A stretch of 64,000 nucleotides of DNA from CAWCGU01 sp963838095 (GCA_963838095.1 CAWIPO010000009.1:124001-188000), one strand, 5' to 3'; shown: positions 7,661-16,448, counted from the stretch's first letter. The notes: a model not told the origin generated them from the sequence alone. Numbers and translations: made by a program.

Positions 7661-9147
7661 GTGTCCCCCTCGATCTCAGGAGCCGGCATCCCTGGACCCT
7701 CGATTGGCAGGATGATCGTGAACGTCGCCCCCTCTCCCGGGTGGCTGTCGAGCTCCACTCGGCCGTCATGGGCCTCTGCGATCGCGCGCACGATTGCGAG
7801 CCCCAGGCCGCTGCCCTCGTAGCGGTCGCGGCTGCCGCGCCCGCGGCTGAACCGATCGAAGATCCGCCGCTCGTCCTCCGGTGCCACACCCGGGCCCGAG
7901 TCCCTCACCCAGATGTGGGCGGCGCGACCGTTCACCGACGCCCCGATCTCCACCGTGTCGTCCACGGTGGTGTTTTCGACCGCGTTGCGTGTCAGGTTCA
8001 TCATCGCCTGCGTCAGCTGCCCCGGGTCGGCGACGATCGAGCGCCGGGTGGAGACATCCAGTTGCCAGTCGCGTTCGGCGAGCCCTCTGACCTTGCGGAC
8101 CAGCTGCTCGCAGAGATCGGGAAGTCGCACCGTCTCGAGCGAGAGGAAGTTTGGCTGGTCGGTCTTTGCCAGCAGCAGGAGGTCGTCGACGAAGCGGCTC
8201 ATCCGATCGAGCTCGCCGGTGACCAGGTCGATCGTCGCGTCGCGCGTGCGGCGGTCTGCCGGGTCGGTTTCGATCAACAGCTCGAGATGGCCCCTGACGA
8301 TCGCGATCGGGGTTCGCAGCTCGTGGCTGACGTCGCGGACGAAGTCGCGCTGGTTCGCAAACGCCGCTGCGAGCCGATCGAGCATGCGGTTGAACGCCCG
8401 CCCGAGGTCGGCGAGCTCGTCGTCGCCCTCAACCTCGATTCGCCGCGTCATGTCCGCACCGGTAATCGCCTGAGCGCCGTCTCGCAGACCCCGCAGCGGC
8501 TGCAGGACGCGACCCGCGGTGAGGAAAGCGAACGCTGTGCCGAGTAGCACGACAGCCGCCAACACGGCGCCGACGATTCGCACGGCTTCGTCGACCTCGG
8601 CTCGCTCTCCCGCCGTGTAGTCGGCGACGACAAATGTCCCCAGGTCTTTCCCTTCCAGCCTGACCGGTACGGCGAGATACTCGGCGTGGCCGATCGCGGT
8701 CTCGAGCTCACCGCGCTCGCTGGAGCCGAGTTGCCGCCAGCGCGCGATCTCCTCGGACGGTGGGGCGAAGCCGCCGACTCGCTCGCTGTTCCGAAACCGA
8801 GCCTGCCCGCGGCTAGGGATGGTGATCAGCTGCTCGCCCTCGCCCGCGACGTTGCGCGCGAGGAAGACGTCGAAGATCCGATCGACGTCGCTGCCGAACG
8901 GCTCGCCCGTTTCAGGGTCGATCCCTCCCGCGAGCCGCTCGAACTCGTCCACCTCCTGGTTGAGGTCGCTCTCGATCCGGTCGTCGAGGCGCACCAGCAG
9001 CACTTGGCGTACGACCAGGACCGAAACGAGTGCAGCGATCGCGAGCAGGACGACGTACGAGACGAGGATTCGGGTGCGGACGTCGGCGAAGATTCGCCGG
9101 CGAAGCGGACGACGCGGTGGGCCCTCAGTCGTCAAGCTCGTCGCCAT
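7657..9147 (-). CDS. HAMP-containing sensor histidine kinase
   Basis: 496 residues from the ATG at 9147: TM1 (ILVSYVVLLAIAALVSVLVV), an extracytoplasmic sensor domain of about 130 residues, TM2, HAMP (LQPLRGLRDGAQAI), HisKA with phospho-His DVSHELRTP, and HATPase_c with N box (MMNLTRNAVEN), G1 (VRDSGPGVAPEDE) and G2 (GSGLGLAIVRAIAEAH). The frame is open much further upstream, but that part is the shadow of the preceding acidic protein. GGAGAAG stands 9 bases before 9147, which decides the start. It overlaps the upstream gene by 23 bases and is coupled to the response regulator. Confidence 0.93.
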   Translation of the reverse strand: MATSLTTEGPPRRPLRRRIFADVRTRILVSYVVLLAIAALVSVLVVRQVLLVRLDDRIESDLNQEVDEFERLAGGIDPETGEPFGSDVDRIFDVFLARNVAGEGEQLITIPSRGQARFRNSERVGGFAPPSEEIARWRQLGSSERGELETAIGHAEYLAVPVRLEGKDLGTFVVADYTAGERAEVDEAVRIVGAVLAAVVLLGTAFAFLTAGRVLQPLRGLRDGAQAITGADMTRRIEVEGDDELADLGRAFNRMLDRLAAAFANQRDFVRDVSHELRTPIAIVRGHLELLIETDPADRRTRDATIDLVTGELDRMSRFVDDLLLLAKTDQPNFLSLETVRLPDLCEQLVRKVRGLAERDWQLDVSTRRSIVADPGQLTQAMMNLTRNAVENTTVDDTVEIGASVNGRAAHIWVRDSGPGVAPEDERRIFDRFSRGRGSRDRYEGSGLGLAIVRAIAEAHDGRVELDSHPGEGATFTIILPIEGPGMPAPEIEGDT

Positions 9148-9667
9148 CGTCGGATGCTTCTCCGTCGTCATCGTCACCGTCACCGTCATCGTCGTCGTCA
9201 TCGTCGGGCGGAGGAACCGGAGCTGGGGGAGGGGGCGGAGCGGGAGCGGGCTCGGACGGCGGGGGGCCCGGCTCGGATTCCGGCCGGGGAGCGGGCTCCG
9301 GCTCCGAACCTCCGGCTCCACCGCCCCCGGTGTCATCGCCTCCGTTGTCGTCGGAGGCCGCAGGTTCCGACTCCGTGGATGCCGGTGGCCCGGCGGAGGT
9401 GGAGGGCGGAGACAGCTGTGTCTCCTGCGACTCGCCGTTTCCATCCGGGGATTCGGCATCCCGGGCTCCCTTGTCCTCCCGAGAGCTCTGGTGCACTTGG
9501 CGCGAGTCGTCTTCGTGATCCCGCTGCAACTCAATCGGCTCTGGAGGACGTGGCGCGGAGCCGCTGATCTCTGCCAGGGCGAGTGCGGCTGCTGCTCCCA
9601 GAATCGCGAGCACGATTACGACGAGAGCGGGTTTGGTGGCCACGACATCAGAATCGCGTCTCCGCAT
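9125..9667 (-). CDS. Membrane-anchored protein with Pro-rich and Asp-rich tail
   Basis: 180 residues: N-terminal hydrophobic helix (PALVVIVLAILGAAAALALA) after a short MRRRDSDVVATK head, then a long disordered region with SEPEPAPRPESEPGPPPSEP proline repeats and a C-terminal run of Asp/Glu/Gly. The acidic run could bind cations. It is the first gene of the two-component transcript and overlaps the kinase start, an arrangement compatible with an accessory sensor or the operon's own envelope target. Not assigned to a named family. Confidence 0.65.
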   Translation of the reverse strand: MRRRDSDVVATKPALVVIVLAILGAAAALALAEISGSAPRPPEPIELQRDHEDDSRQVHQSSREDKGARDAESPDGNGESQETQLSPPSTSAGPPASTESEPAASDDNGGDDTGGGGAGGSEPEPAPRPESEPGPPPSEPAPAPPPPPAPVPPPDDDDDDDGDGDDDDGEASDDGDELDD

Positions 9668-9686
9668 GAGCGGTCGATTGGATCGA

Positions 9687-9704
9687 GATTAGAGCCTTCT
9701 AATC
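9687..9704. promoter_or_regulatory. Palindrome GATTAGA-N4-TCTAATC upstream of the two-component operon
   Basis: Perfect 7-base arms with a 4-base centre (gattaga gcct tctaatc), 20 bases upstream of the first gene of the kinase/regulator transcript. AT-rich in a very GC-rich context. The same design (GATkAGA-N4-TCTmATC) recurs at 10444-10461. Candidate response-regulator site, perhaps for autoregulation. Confidence 0.55.
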
Positions 9705-9719
9705 CCCTTACAACGAGGG

Positions 9720-9747
9720 GGGCCGGGTCGCTCGCGCGACTCGGCCC
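9720..9747 (-). terminator. Possible hairpin terminator after the secreted repeat protein gene
   Basis: Arms gggccgggtcg (9720-9730) and cgactcggccc (9737-9747) pair at 10 of 11 positions around the loop ctcgcg. It lies about 30 bases beyond the stop of the gene ending at 9776. No T-run follows, as is common in actinobacteria. Confidence 0.4.
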
Positions 9748-9775
9748 GGACCTCTCAGCTCGCGTTGTGCTCAGA

Positions 9776-10366
9776 CTAGAGCCCGGAGCACTGGTCCTCT
9801 TTGTTTCCCTGGACGATGTTGCCGCCGCCGGTCGGCGGTGGGACGTTCTCCTTGCATTGCAGGTTGCCGTCGACTCGGTTGGACGAGATCTGGGCCCCGC
9901 CGGTGTTCTGGAACACCTGGATGTTTCCGCCAACCTTGTTCCCGACCGCTCTCAGCGCCGCCCCGTTCGCGTCGTAGAGGATGTCCTGCTTGACGACGGT
10001 GTTCCGCACCGCCGCCGCCCGCCCCTGAACGACCTGAACGCTGCCACCAACCCGCGAGTCGCGTACGGCGACCCTGCGGGCGTTCTCGCCCTGAACGTTG
10101 CCGATCACGCGCACCTCGCGCGCTTTCAGAGTTGCGTTGCGCTCGACCTTGATCGTGCCCTGGACCCGCGTCCCGGTCAGCGAGCAGGTCGCACCCTGCG
10201 GAACCCGCAGGTTGTCGACCGTGATCGCCCCGAGCGAACCCGTGCAGACCCTCTCTTCGGCCGTCGCCGGCGACGGCAGCAGGAGAGCCAGCAGGCTCGC
10301 CAGGACCAGAGCCCCGCCGCCCGCGCTGCGGAGCAGCTTCCCAGGGCCGTTGTTTGCGTTTGCCAT
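9776..10366 (-). CDS. Secreted repeat protein, probable beta-helix
   Basis: About 196 residues with a signal peptide (GGALVLASLLALLLPSPATA cleaved before EERVC). The mature part is made of short imperfect repeats of the form V.G.I.V..N..L (TRVQGTIKVERNATLKA; NVQGENARRVAVRDS; NKVGGNIQVFQNTGG), typical of right-handed parallel beta-helix or bactofilin-like stacking. It ends with a Cys-containing cap (GNLQCKENVPPPTGGGN and GNKEDQCSGL). ATGs occur at 10372 and 10366; the GAGGAGG site is too close to the first, so 10366 is preferred. Role unknown; probably envelope. Confidence 0.75.
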   Translation of the reverse strand: MANANNGPGKLLRSAGGGALVLASLLALLLPSPATAEERVCTGSLGAITVDNLRVPQGATCSLTGTRVQGTIKVERNATLKAREVRVIGNVQGENARRVAVRDSRVGGSVQVVQGRAAAVRNTVVKQDILYDANGAALRAVGNKVGGNIQVFQNTGGAQISSNRVDGNLQCKENVPPPTGGGNIVQGNKEDQCSGL

Positions 10367-10443
10367 CACCATGCCTCCTCGATCGTTGTCTCGATGTGCT
10401 GCTGAGAGGCTCGTCGGTGAAGCTGAAGCGAGCGTTGGAGCGC

Positions 10444-10461
10444 GATGAGATTTCTCTCATC
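10444..10461. promoter_or_regulatory. Palindrome GATGAGA-N4-TCTCATC
   Basis: Perfect 7-base arms (gatgaga and tctcatc) around tttc, about 75 bases upstream of the secreted repeat protein start. Same spacing and near-identical arms as the site at 9687-9704. A shared regulator for the two envelope transcripts is the simplest reading. Confidence 0.55.
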
Positions 10462-10482
10462 ACGTGGAACAGACCAAGGAGG

Positions 10483-12069
10483 TCAGACCTCGAGCCGCGA
10501 CTCCTCGAGGTCGAGGTCGCGCTCGACCCGGCGCATTACGTCGGCAGAGATCAGGCCGTCGTTTCGCATCCGCACGATCGCCGCCCGCTGGGCCTCGATC
10601 ACCCCGTGCATCAGGCGCTGGTAGGCGAGCGACTGATCGACGATCCCGTCCTGGTCCTCGAGGTCGCCGCGAAGGGTGGCGAAGCGACGTCGGCGGAACG
10701 CGTACAGCGCCCGCAGCCGCTCAACGCTGCCCTCGCGCGTCCACTCCTCCTCGGCGTACCCGTCGAGCGCTTCCAAGGCGGCCTCGGCGGCCGCGATTCG
10801 AGCGGCGTGCTCCTCGGCCTCCTCCTCCGCACCGTCATCGACCACCCCAAGCCTGCGGATCAGCGCCGGCAGCGTCAGTCCTTGGACGACGACCGTGAAC
10901 ACGACCACGCAGTAGGCGAGGAAGATCACCAGGTCGCGCTCGGGGAACGGCGCGCCGGCGTCGGTTTCGAGCGGCAGCGCCAGCGCCGCCGCGAGCGAGA
11001 CCGCGCCGCGCATCCCGGCCCAGCCGACGACCACCCGCGGGCCCGCGCTCACCCGGCGCCCGACCTGGCTTGCACGGCGGTCGAGCACCCGGATCAGGTA
11101 TGGAACCGTGAAGAGCCACACGAATCGCGTCCCGATCACGACGGCGATGACCGCCAGCGCATAGCCGGCCAGTGTGCCGACGTCGATGCCCGACACCTCG
11201 TCGAGAATGCTCGGCAGCTGCAGGCCGATGAGCACGAACAGAACCGCGTTGAGCAGGAACACGATCAGCTCCCAGACCGCGAACCCCTGGATTCGCATCT
11301 GGGCCGTCGAGATCTGAGGCGCAAGCCAGCCCAGGTAGATCCCGGTGGTCACCGCCGCGAGCACACCCGAGACGCCGAGCTCCTCGGCCGGAAGGTAGGC
11401 CACGTAGCCGCTGAAGATCGAGATCGTGATCTCGACGGGAATGTCGTTCAGCCGCCGCCTGACCTCGGCGATCGCGGCGCCGACCAGCAACCCGATCGCG
11501 ATCCCGCCGACAACAGCGACGACGAAGTCGACGCTCGCGTCAAAGAGCGAGAAGCTGCCGCCGACCGCCGCCGCGACCGCAACCCGGTACGCGATCAATG
11601 CCGACGAGTCGTTGATCAAGCTCTCGCCCTCGATCAGGGAGACCAGCCGGCGCGGGGCGCCGAGCTGGCGCGTAATCGCCGTCGCCGCCACCGGGTCGGT
11701 CGGCGAAACGATCGCGCCGAGCGCGAACGCGACCGCCCAGGGCAGGCCGATCAGCTCGTGGCCGACGATCGCGACCGCACAGGTCGTGAGCAACACCAGT
11801 CCGATCGCGGTCAAGGACAGCCCGCGGGCGTCGGCGCGCAGCGCCCGCAGGTCGGCGAAGAAGGCCGCTACGTAGAGCAGCGGCGGGAGGAAGATCACAA
11901 GCACCAGGTCGGGCTCGAGCTCGACGTTGGGGACGCCGGGCAGGTAGCCGAGCGGGATCGCCCCGAGCACGAACATGATCGGGTACGGGATCCCGAGCAG
12001 CCGAGCGATCACGCTCAACGTCGGGATCGCGACGCACAGGCCGAGGATCAGGAGCCCGGTCTCGTGCAC
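10483..12069 (-). CDS. Na+/H+ antiporter, CPA1 family
   Basis: 528 residues with about 12 hydrophobic segments in the first 400, including GLLILGLCVAIPTLSVIARL and the family signature around FALGAIVSPTDPVAATAITR (transmembrane segment 5, with the conserved Asp) and 'SLIEGESLINDSSALIAYRV'. This is the NhaP/CPA1 fold that exchanges cytoplasmic Na+ for H+. The last about 120 residues are a hydrophilic helical tail (EEEAEEHAARIAAAEAALEAL), as usual in CPA1 proteins. Divergent from the MFS transporter with 56 bases between starts. Confidence 0.93.
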   Translation of the reverse strand: MHETGLLILGLCVAIPTLSVIARLLGIPYPIMFVLGAIPLGYLPGVPNVELEPDLVLVIFLPPLLYVAAFFADLRALRADARGLSLTAIGLVLLTTCAVAIVGHELIGLPWAVAFALGAIVSPTDPVAATAITRQLGAPRRLVSLIEGESLINDSSALIAYRVAVAAAVGGSFSLFDASVDFVVAVVGGIAIGLLVGAAIAEVRRRLNDIPVEITISIFSGYVAYLPAEELGVSGVLAAVTTGIYLGWLAPQISTAQMRIQGFAVWELIVFLLNAVLFVLIGLQLPSILDEVSGIDVGTLAGYALAVIAVVIGTRFVWLFTVPYLIRVLDRRASQVGRRVSAGPRVVVGWAGMRGAVSLAAALALPLETDAGAPFPERDLVIFLAYCVVVFTVVVQGLTLPALIRRLGVVDDGAEEEAEEHAARIAAAEAALEALDGYAEEEWTREGSVERLRALYAFRRRRFATLRGDLEDQDGIVDQSLAYQRLMHGVIEAQRAAIVRMRNDGLISADVMRRVERDLDLEESRLEV

Positions 12070-12125
12070 GGTCAGGCAGGGTACCCGCGCCCGGACCGGG
12101 CCGGCTCATCGATCAACATGAGCTG

Positions 12126-13490
12126 ATGCCTGCTCGTGATCCCAGGGCGGCGCGAATCGCGCTCGGCACCGCGGTTGGCCTTGTCCTCGCCGACTCCTCG
12201 GTGGTCGTCCTCGCGCTCCCCGACATCTACCGCGAGCTCGACGTCTCGGTCGCGGCGGTCACCTGGGTGCTGATCGGGTTCAACCTGGTCCTCGCGGCGG
12301 CTGCGGTGCCGGCCGCCCACGCCGCCTCTCGGGTCGGGCCGGCGAGGTTGACGGTGGCGGGGCTCATGCTGTTCGCCCTCGCAAGCCTCGGCTGCGGTCT
12401 CGCGTCGTCGATCGAGGTGCTGATCGCCGCTCGCTGCCTGCAGGCCGTCGGTGGCGCGGCGGCGGTCTGCGCTGCGCTCGAGCTAATGCCGGCGGTCTAT
12501 GGCTCCGAGCGTTCCGCAACACGGGCGTGGGCCACCGCCGGCGCCGCCGGAGCGGCACTCGGGCCCGCCGTCGGCGGCCTCCTCACCGAGCTCGTCTCGT
12601 GGCAGTCGATCTTCCTCGTCCAGGTTCCGGCGGCGATTCTGCTTGCGGTGCCGCTGCTCGGCGCGGCGGGCGGCGAAACGGTTCGGCGCCGCGCAGGGCC
12701 GGCGGGACGCCCACACCTCGCGGCCAACGCCGCGCTCGGGCTGATCTCGGCGGCGCTCGCGGCGGCGCTGTTCCTGGTCGTCCTGATGCTGATCGAGGGC
12801 TGGAGGCTGAGCCCGATCGCCGCCGCCGCGGCGGTCAGCGTGTTGCCGGCGTCCGCGTTGCTGTCCGCCCCGCTCGCCCGGCAGGTCCCCGCAGTCGAGG
12901 CACGGGCGGCGGCGGGAGCGATCCTGATCGCGGGCGGACTCGCGGCGCTCGGGCTGCTTCCGGACGCGTCGGTGGTGCTCACCTTCCCGCCCCAGGTGCT
13001 GGTCGGCGTCGGCCTCGCGCTGACGCTCTCGGCGCTCACAGAGGCGGCGCTTGCGGGCCGCGCGCCGCAGGCGATCCACGGCGGCTGGACGATCGCATCG
13101 CGCCATGCCGGCGTCGTCGCCGGCCTGCTGGTGCTGACACCGGTGTTCACCGCCGACCTTGAAACCGAGCGCATCGACGCCGAGGCGGCCGGGACCGCGG
13201 CGCTGATCGACTCCCGCCTCTCACCCGGCACCAAGTTCGAGCTCGCCGACCGGATCAGCCAGCAGATCGAGGCCGAGGGCGACAAGGTTCCGATCGTCGG
13301 CCCGGCGTTCGAGCCCTTGCCCTCCGATCCGGCGGAGCGGGTCGAGACCGTCGCGCTGCGAGGCCGGATCGAGGACGAGGTCGACGCCGCCGCGACCCAC
13401 GCGTTCAGCACCTCGTTTCTGATCGCGGCGGCGTTCGCGCTCGCCGCGCTGATCCCGATCGCGATCGCCCGTCGCGGGGTTCAACTGTGA
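12126..13490 (+). CDS. MFS transporter
   Basis: 454 residues. Opening helix 'GLVLADSSVVVLALPDIYRE' is the signature of DHA-type drug/H+ antiporters; the loop 2-3 region (HAASRVGPARLTVAG) and motif C-like helix (ATAGAAGAALGPAVGGLLTE) follow. About 12-14 membrane helices. A large extracytoplasmic insertion (about residues 345-430, ETERIDAEAAGTAALIDS) precedes the last helix. The substrate cannot be told. The stop overlaps the next start (GTGA), so the small anchored protein downstream is coupled. Confidence 0.88.
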   Translation: MPARDPRAARIALGTAVGLVLADSSVVVLALPDIYRELDVSVAAVTWVLIGFNLVLAAAAVPAAHAASRVGPARLTVAGLMLFALASLGCGLASSIEVLIAARCLQAVGGAAAVCAALELMPAVYGSERSATRAWATAGAAGAALGPAVGGLLTELVSWQSIFLVQVPAAILLAVPLLGAAGGETVRRRAGPAGRPHLAANAALGLISAALAAALFLVVLMLIEGWRLSPIAAAAAVSVLPASALLSAPLARQVPAVEARAAAGAILIAGGLAALGLLPDASVVLTFPPQVLVGVGLALTLSALTEAALAGRAPQAIHGGWTIASRHAGVVAGLLVLTPVFTADLETERIDAEAAGTAALIDSRLSPGTKFELADRISQQIEAEGDKVPIVGPAFEPLPSDPAERVETVALRGRIEDEVDAAATHAFSTSFLIAAAFALAALIPIAIARRGVQL

Positions 13491-13987
13491 GCGGCCGCGC
13501 GCTCGTCGGCACCGCCGCAGCGGCTGCGACGGCGCTCGTCGTCCTCTACCTGGTGCTCGGGGGTGGCTCCTACGAGCCCACGCAGATCGCCGATCCCTGC
13601 GCCCCGCGCGAGTGGCGCGATCCGCAGGGGATCGAGGAGTCCGCGCAGCAGTTCGCTCTCTCCGCCCTCGACGGCGCCGCCTGCGAGCTCGGAGTCAGCC
13701 GGGAGACGCTCGCGGTCGCACTTGCGACGCCCGAGAGCCGCGCCGAGTTCGCCGCCGCCTACGGGATCGAGGACGCCGAGCTGGAGGCCGCGGTCCGCGC
13801 CGGGGTCGTCCGCGGCATCGACGACGCCGAGGCGGCGGGAGCGCTGGACCCGCTCATCGCCGCCGGACTGCGGGCGGTGGCGGTGCGGCTCCCAGTCGAC
13901 GAGGCGGTGGCGCTGATCGAGGACGGCAGCGAGCTCTTCGACGGCGCCGGCGGCATCGTCGACGAGATCGAGAACCTGCTGAGCTGA
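13487..13987 (+). CDS. Membrane-anchored hypothetical protein coupled to the MFS gene
   Basis: 166 residues starting at GTG 13487 inside the MFS stop region. An N-terminal hydrophobic segment (LVGTAAAAATALVVLYLVLG) anchors an extracytoplasmic helical domain with two Cys (IADPCAPREWRD and GAACELGVSRE), a segment of Ala-rich amphipathic helices and a C-terminus EIENLLS. The anchored domain may pair with the large external loop of the MFS protein; this is inferred from coupling alone. Confidence 0.65.
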   Translation: MSGRALVGTAAAAATALVVLYLVLGGGSYEPTQIADPCAPREWRDPQGIEESAQQFALSALDGAACELGVSRETLAVALATPESRAEFAAAYGIEDAELEAAVRAGVVRGIDDAEAAGALDPLIAAGLRAVAVRLPVDEAVALIEDGSELFDGAGGIVDEIENLLS

Positions 13988-14005
13988 ACGGCGAGGTGCC
14001 GGCAG

Positions 14006-15166
14006 CTACGGCGCCGGGCTCGTTGCGTCGCTTCGCGGGTCGATGAGGATCTTGGCGTGGGTCTCGGGATCGGCGAGCGCGGAAAATGCGGCGTCGACCC
14101 CGTCGAGGCCCACCACGCCGGTGATCAGCGGGCGGGGATCGACCTTGCCGTCGGCGAGCATGTGCAGCGTGTCGCGAAATTCCAGCGGCGTGTAGCCGAC
14201 CACGAACCGCAGGTCGATCTCCTTGTTGATCGCCATCGCCGGCGTGATCTGATCGGTTCCGACGCAGACACCGACGACCACGACGCGCGAGAACAGCGGC
14301 GCGCCGTCAATGATGTTTTCGATCACGCCCGGCACGCCGACGCACTCGAAGATCACCGGGTGCTTCGGCATTGCGCCGAGCGCCTCGCCAAGCCGCCACG
14401 CGTGCCACCACCCGGGGACGCGCACGAGCTTCTCGGTCGTGCCGACCGCCAGCTCCAGCGCCGACGGGACGTCTGTGAGATGGCGGGAATCGTTCCTCGC
14501 CGTGAATGGCGACGCGTCTTCGGGGTCGACGACGACGTCGGCGCCGCAGGCCGTCGCCAGGGCGCGCCGGCCCTGGGAGTAGTCGCTGGCCACAACCGTG
14601 CGCACACCGTTGGCCTTCAGCATCAGGATCACACCGAGGCCGATCGGGCCGCAGCCGATCACGATCGCGACATCCTTCTTGCCGACCTCCCCGCGGCGTA
14701 CGGCGTGCCAAGCCACGGCCATCGGCTCGGTCAGCGCCGCCACCTCTGGAGCGACGCCGTTGGGCACCGGCATCATCAGCGATTCCTCGACGAGCACCTG
14801 CTCGGAATAGGCGCCTGGCGCGTGCACCGACAGTCCGACCGTGTCGACGCCTTGGCGGCCGCGCAGCAATGGCAGCGCGACGACGGTCGTCCCTGCCTTG
14901 ACTCGTCCGCGACATTTCGGGCCGTGCTCGGCAACCTCGCCGCAGAACTCGTGCCCGAAGACGATCGCCTCCTCGGAGCGGCCGAAGCGGTCGTAGCCCG
15001 CCCTGGCCAATAGGTCCGCCCACGCGTCGATTCCGTGACGCGCGTGGAGGTCCGATCCGCAGATCCCGCAGCGCAGCACCTCGAGGCGCACCTGCCCGCG
15101 CCCGGGCTCGGGTTCGGGTCGATCTACCACCTCCAGCTCGGCGTTCGTGCAGGCGACCGACCTCAT
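14006..15166 (-). CDS. Zinc-dependent MDR-family alcohol dehydrogenase
   Basis: 386 residues from the ATG at 15166 (MRSVACTNAELEVV). Catalytic zinc ligands: Cys in RCGICGSDLHARH and the GHEFCGEVAEH segment. The NAD(P) Rossmann motif is VAIVIGCGPIGLGVILML. The structural-zinc four-Cys loop is not evident. Medium-chain dehydrogenases oxidise alcohols or reduce aldehydes; the substrate is unknown. The reading frame continues upstream, but that part overlaps the divergent promoter and lacks family sequence. It is convergent with the MFS pair. Confidence 0.9.
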   Translation of the reverse strand: MRSVACTNAELEVVDRPEPEPGRGQVRLEVLRCGICGSDLHARHGIDAWADLLARAGYDRFGRSEEAIVFGHEFCGEVAEHGPKCRGRVKAGTTVVALPLLRGRQGVDTVGLSVHAPGAYSEQVLVEESLMMPVPNGVAPEVAALTEPMAVAWHAVRRGEVGKKDVAIVIGCGPIGLGVILMLKANGVRTVVASDYSQGRRALATACGADVVVDPEDASPFTARNDSRHLTDVPSALELAVGTTEKLVRVPGWWHAWRLGEALGAMPKHPVIFECVGVPGVIENIIDGAPLFSRVVVVGVCVGTDQITPAMAINKEIDLRFVVGYTPLEFRDTLHMLADGKVDPRPLITGVVGLDGVDAAFSALADPETHAKILIDPRSDATSPAP

Positions 15167-15204
15167 CACGCCTACTCTCGCACAGCCCGGCGCCAGGCCC
15201 TCGT

Positions 15205-15210
15205 TACTCT
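15205..15210 (+). promoter_or_regulatory. Probable -10 element TACTCT
   Basis: TACTCT fits the actinobacterial TANNNT -10. It lies 41 bases before the chosen start of the DUF899 gene, giving a short leader that includes the GGAGG ribosome site. Confidence 0.35.
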
Positions 15211-15245
15211 GGAGTGGAGTGGCAACAAAACGGAGGTAGATGGCG

Positions 15246-15983
15246 ATGGCGGAACACAAGATCGGAACCCGCGAGGAATGGCAGGCGGCCCGGGACGAGC
15301 TCGCGAAGCTCGAGAACGAGCAGGCGGAGCGAAACGAGGAGATCAAGGAGAAGCGCCTCGGGCTCCCCTGGGTCCCGGTGGAGAAGGAGTACGAGTTCGA
15401 CACCGAGGACGGCAAGAAGACCCTCTCCGATCTCTTCGAGGGCCGCTCGCAGTTGCTCGCCTACAACATCATGTACGGCCCCGACTACACGATCGGCGCG
15501 TGCCCGGGCTGCACGAACGTGGGGGATGGGCTCGAGGGCTCGCTCCTCCACATGCAGCAGCGCGACGTGACGCTGATGTGCTTCTCCCGTGCGCCGATCG
15601 ACCGGCTGATCGCCTACAAGCAGCGGATGGGCTGGGAGTTCCCGTACGTCTCTACCTACGACACGGATTTCCCCTGGGACTTCGGGCTCGCATTCACCGA
15701 GGAGCAGGCGCTGCAGATCCCCGAGGTGAAGGAGATGATCGACAACCCTCCCGACTGGCTACAGGAGTGGTCGAAGCAGGTCGGGGCCGAGCTCAAGGAC
15801 GGCCTCCGCGAGGGACCGAGCTGGATCGCGTTCGCGCGCGAGAACGGGACCGTCTACCACACCTACACGGTGATGGCGCCCGACCCCTTCGTCGCTCCGT
15901 ACTACAACTTCCTGCTCGAACGGACGCCGATGCCGCAGCCGGAGGAGCCGCGGGCGTGGCGCAGGGACGAGTACCCGGATTGA
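15246..15983 (+). CDS. DUF899 family thioredoxin-like protein
   Basis: 245 residues. Family landmarks: LGLPWVPVEKEYEFDTEDG, LLAYNIMYGPDYTIGACPGCTNV-like Cys-x-x-Cys segment (GACPGCTN), DVTLMCFSRAPIDRLIAYKQ and MGWEFPYVSTYDTDF. The fold resembles thioredoxin/peroxiredoxin with the Cys pair after the first strands, suggesting redox activity, but no reaction has been established for most members. ATGs at 15240 and 15246: GGAGG (15232-15236) is 3 bases from the first and 9 from the second, favouring 15246. Confidence 0.88.
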   Translation: MAEHKIGTREEWQAARDELAKLENEQAERNEEIKEKRLGLPWVPVEKEYEFDTEDGKKTLSDLFEGRSQLLAYNIMYGPDYTIGACPGCTNVGDGLEGSLLHMQQRDVTLMCFSRAPIDRLIAYKQRMGWEFPYVSTYDTDFPWDFGLAFTEEQALQIPEVKEMIDNPPDWLQEWSKQVGAELKDGLREGPSWIAFARENGTVYHTYTVMAPDPFVAPYYNFLLERTPMPQPEEPRAWRRDEYPD

Positions 15984-16027
15984 GCTGACGGGTCCAGAAC
16001 CCGCAGCGCGCCGGTACGATCGCGCCC

Positions 16028-16403
16028 ATGCCCGATCGCCTTTATTTCACGGATTCCGACGAGGCCAACGAGCTGATCGCGTCCGATCCGATGGCGTTGT
16101 TGGTGGGCTTCGCCCTGGACCAGCAGGTAAGCGTGCAGAAGGCGTTCTCGGGGCCGCTGGTACTGGGCCAGCGACACCGATGAGCTTCGAGCAAATATCG
16201 CCGCGCTGCCGGGATTCGGCGAGATGAAGGTCAAGGCCCTTGGTGCCGTCTTGGCGAAGCGTTTCGGGGTGCAGGCGGCGATCGGACTGGTGCCTCCGCA
16301 CCTGACCCTTGGCGACGTCGACTCCCGGCAGGCGCTGGAGGACTATCAGGAGGCAAAACGCGTCCACAAGGCCGAGCGGTCGAAGGCGCGAGCGGCTTCT
16401 TGA
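16028..16403 (+). pseudogene. HhH-GPD base-excision DNA glycosylase with internal out-of-frame deletion
   Basis: The first 51 codons (MPDRLYFTDSDEANELI through VGFALDQQVSVQKAFSGPL) match the N-terminus of actinobacterial HhH-GPD-type repair proteins. Translation then stops at 16183. In another frame from about 16173 the C-terminal half follows: LRANIAALPGFGEMKVKALG (the helix-hairpin-helix), then LTLGDVDSRQALEDYQEAKR. About 70-80 residues of the middle, including the region expected for the catalytic Asp, are missing. Intact homologues are about 190 residues. Real deletion or assembly collapse cannot be separated here. Confidence 0.75.
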
Positions 16404-16429
16404 GCCGGCGTCCGACGCGAAACTGTCAG

Positions 16430-16448
16430 GGATATAGGGCCTATAGCC
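16430..16448. repeat. Near-perfect palindrome in the 16404-16612 gap
   Basis: ggatatagg and cctatagcc (8 of 9 pairs) flank a single G. It lies in the 209-base gap between the broken glycosylase and the RibD-like gene. It could be a terminator stem or an operator. Nothing else was recognised in this gap except the AAGGAG ribosome site before 16613. Confidence 0.35.

Noticed and set aside
8686..9567. Plus-strand frame with His/Arg repeats
   Set aside because: Mirror of the acidic tail of the membrane protein and of the histidine kinase.
10354..12126. 590-codon plus-strand frame opposite the Na+/H+ antiporter
   Set aside because: Composition (RDRD, PDDHPRAR) is that of GC-rich antisense; the minus-strand antiporter has clear family motifs.
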